From NCBI RefSeq assembly GCF_042453785.1, contig NC_091669.1, positions 16,041,001 through 16,105,000 on the forward strand: a stretch of DNA of 64,000 nucleotides. Reading direction: 5' to 3'. A program made the translations under genes and the position numbers. Source of the DNA: Malus domestica (Eukaryota > Streptophyta > Magnoliopsida > Rosales > Rosaceae). The notes beneath the pieces were generated by a model. That model worked only from the letters and a program-made list of their open reading frames with translations, was not told the origin of the DNA and made no database searches. Of the stretch, positions 61,326 to 64,000 are shown piece by piece. Position 1 is the first letter of the stretch; each line of letters opens with the position of its first letter.

Positions 61326-62290
61326 TTCTATCGATCCCCGCCAAAGCCAACTATATTTGGCACATATTCATTACAAAAAGGACTCGAACCTCTGTCTTTG
61401 CTCTACGACACCCTTGTCTCCAATTTCTCCTTACAGATGCCTAATAAACACAAACCCCCTATGAAAATTAGCTCTCAGCAACTAAATTCACAAAATCCAG
61501 AACATAACATCCTTAACATATTTCAGACACCATGCAATTAATCAAACATCACGCATTAATGTTTCCAAAAAAACTAAACTCACTTCTTGAAAGAGCTCCT
61601 ATTCAAAGCTACAACCAAATGCCTTACATACTAAGATTTCTAACTTTCCCAACCTTTCAGATTTGAGGAATTCACAGAGAAATTCACAGTAAAAATTAAA
61701 TCATAACCATTTTCTATACCTTTCTAAACGTGAAAATTTACATGAAAATTGATAAAATAATTGATATAAGAAACCACAACAAACCCAATGATACGCTCAA
61801 CTCAAAAACCAAATAATTCAAGAAATTCAACAAAAGTAATTCAAAAAAAATCAAAATCCAAGCTGAGAATCGGACAACGTCCAGCTCAAACGCTGGAACA
61901 ATCATTAACAAAAGCACAGATTCCTCGTACAAAAACCTTAAAATCCTCCAAAACAAGGCAACGCATCCGTAAAAAACGAGAAAAACAACTCGACCCAGAA
62001 GAGAAAAACAAATCTTTTCCGCAAAAAGCACATTAATTCAAACAAAACACGCACAAAAACACAATGGGTACCTGCCATCAGAGGACCTGGCCCATCTTCA
62101 AGGCAAATTTAGAATACCCATTATGCAGAAAAGGGAAAGAGCGAACTTTGAGCTGCAGATCAAGGAGGAAGACAAAGTCTAGAGAGAGAGAGGGGGGGGG
62201 GAGGGAACAGAAAGAAAAGAAAGAATTGAGCTTCCCCTTTCTCTTTCTCTCTCTCTCTGCCCGTCGTGAAGTCCAAACCAATGCCAGGAA
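61326..62290 (-). promoter_or_regulatory. P4-ATPase 5'UTR with probable leader intron
   Basis: The minus-strand leader at about 62074-62280 is CT/GA-rich (ctctctctct and gagagagagggg) and ends ...gatggcag|gtaccc, a splice donor at about 62073. T-rich, ORF-poor sequence then runs to about 61345, just before the start codon. This arrangement of a long first intron in the 5'UTR is common in plant genes. A TATA-like tatatatatagat lies upstream at about 62315-62329. Confidence 0.45.
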
Positions 62291-62329
62291 TTTCCGGGCC
62301 CTCCTTTTTCTATTTATATATATATAGAT

Positions 62330-64000
62330 ATTAAATTAAATTTCTTCGGAAAAAAAAAAGATATTAGATTAAATGTGTATTTATATAATTTCAATTTTAT
62401 ACAATTTCCTGGGGTTTTTTGGGGGAGGGCTGGACATATAGAACTGGAACCTGGTCCGAACCGGGTCTGAACTGCGCTGTACTGAAGGATTTGTTATGTG
62501 TTGGGTTTTTTTTTTTTTTTTTCAATAGGAATCAAACCGAATTGTATTACTTAGGGGACAATATCGATTTTCATTTTCTAAATTGTTTCATGCTAAATCG
62601 TTGTTTATTATTTAATTGTATGTTTTTAATTACACATGTTAAACATCTATTGGTTGCTTAGGAGGCTAGGATGGTGTTTCATTTGTGTACTCGATGAAAT
62701 TGAAGGAGTCATTTCCTCTCTGTCTCTCTGTTGAACCACAGTAAGCCAACACCCAAATCAAATTGCTCAACGACTAATGACGAACAAAAAAACACAGTAT
62801 TTCACCCTCTTCCAGGCGTCTCCTCCTCCCTCCTCCACCCTTGTTCCTCGCCTCCTCCCACCTCAATCCATTGTTTGCAGTTCGAAGTTTGAACTTTGAA
62901 AGTTCAGAGGCTTGAGTTCCTCGCCCTGGCGTCCACTTCTAAGCTTCTCACAGCCTCAAAATTACAAATTGTAAGCCTAATGGATCGATATTGAGGTTCT
63001 TGCGCTAGCTTTATATTTTGAGGTTAAAATTTTTTTGAATGCAATTGTAAATTTGTAATGCTTAATTAATGAGATCTTTTTTTTTTACTTGAAATTTCTA
63101 GTATTCGAAGCTGGATTTTGCTGGTGTGCATTGTATGTGGTGATTTGAAGCAAATTGAATTTTTGAGAATCCAAGGTGTGTGTGTTGTTATGTTAGTGCA
63201 ACCCAAAATTGAAACCCTCCCCTTGTATCGAAATTGAACCAGTACCAAACGGTTCAGTACACACCTCCATACATACCGAACTGTATCAATTTTTTTACAA
63301 TTTCAATTTCACTTTATACTGTTCCTAACCGAACCATGTCCAATTCTATATATAATTTTTTTTTTAATATTTATTGATTGATATTGTCATGACCTGTCCA
63401 ATTTTATATCGCTGGTCTTTGTTTGAGCAGCCACCAAATGAGAACCGGTTTGTCTTTTGAACCTCAATTTTATTTTTAAGGTTTTACCGAATTATAAAAG
63501 CTTCACCCTCCAGCACAGCGGGACCCACTTTTTCCTACGTGGCATGTCTGCAACTCCAGTTCTTTTGTCCCGGTAACTGTGGTTTTTTTTTTTTTTTTTA
63601 AATAAATATCAATACTAGAGGGTTAGAATTTGTCGGACGTCACAAAATTGATCAGTTCTAACTAGGTATCGAAATTCACTATCCATTAAACGTTAATTTG
63701 AGAGTTTTTCTTTACAAATAAAGACAAATACTGTTATCTTTTACAGTGTTTTAATTTTGGTATTTGAGGTTGAATAATATTATTAATCTAATCTTATTCT
63801 CATTTATAAGTCGTTATTTCTAATCATTTGAAAATCAAAACTTACGGTTATTACAAATGTTTTGTAAATAAAAGATGATGAGCAAATTTGGCAACCGTCA
63901 ATTTTTGGTGCGAAGAGAGGTACACTGTCTTAACAAACTTTATTACACCCAAATATGATTTTTTTTTTCTCTTTCTTTCGTTTCTTATTTTTATTTATCT
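62330..64000. other. Intergenic, nothing recognised
   Basis: Homopolymer T runs (about 62506-62521, 63582-63599) and a CT-rich block (62800-62880, ctcctccctcctccaccc) that could be a plus-strand leader. 63210-63340 has degenerate 'ccgaacc/ggttcagtac' wording. No coding sequence or RNA gene identified. Confidence 0.35.

Overview
The window is plant nuclear DNA: AT-rich, with multi-exon genes using GT-AG introns, several superfamilies of plant LTR retrotransposons, and many MITEs. The MITE and repeat types, together with a tandem mTERF cluster, suggest a Rosaceae genome of the apple/pear type. That placement is inference from recognised sequence types and was not tested by a search. No exotic multigene system is visible. 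The main content is three well-supported host genes plus one complete single-exon mTERF gene, set in transposon-rich DNA with many gene relics.

Layout. 1-1050: gypsy LTR fragment ending in an A-tract. 1939-2316: DUF3511 gene (+). 4.0-19.7 kb: a degenerating tandem array of mTERF genes on the minus strand, with one intact member (15890-17119), a full-length frameshifted member (18423-19712) and at least four fragments. The array is interrupted by an LTR element (7220-8600), unclassified repeats, a minus-strand Copia gag with its LTR and primer site (10984-12135), a seven-exon C-terminal relic of an RHD3/atlastin-type GTPase gene (12223-14415) and a small CCT-zeta-like exon relic. 20.4-21.9 kb: a single LTR and a 612-bp MITE. 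23114-27726: intact 14-exon casein kinase 1-like gene (-). 28.7-31.9 kb: LINE and NAM-associated gene relics.

31940-33693 is a small gag-only Copia element with both LTRs and matching 5-bp flanks. 33780-42546 is a minus-strand chromovirus-type Gypsy element with about 2.5-kb LTRs and a decayed pol. It is followed by another LTR fragment, a NAM-associated C-terminal fragment, a TPD1-like exon and MITEs. 47280-55437 is an LTR-to-LTR Tat-type Gypsy element with a perfect GATAT target duplication, a deleted RT region and an antisense coiled-coil ORF relic. 56204-61325 is an intact 10-exon P4-ATPase (ALA4-7 type, minus strand) with an apparent 5'UTR intron.

The host genes are unrelated in function: a lipid flippase, a CK1 kinase, an organellar mTERF protein and a DUF3511 protein. 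They do not form an operon-like unit. The CKL and ALA exon structures were assembled by hand; splice phases agree throughout, giving open frames of 477 and 1227 aa.
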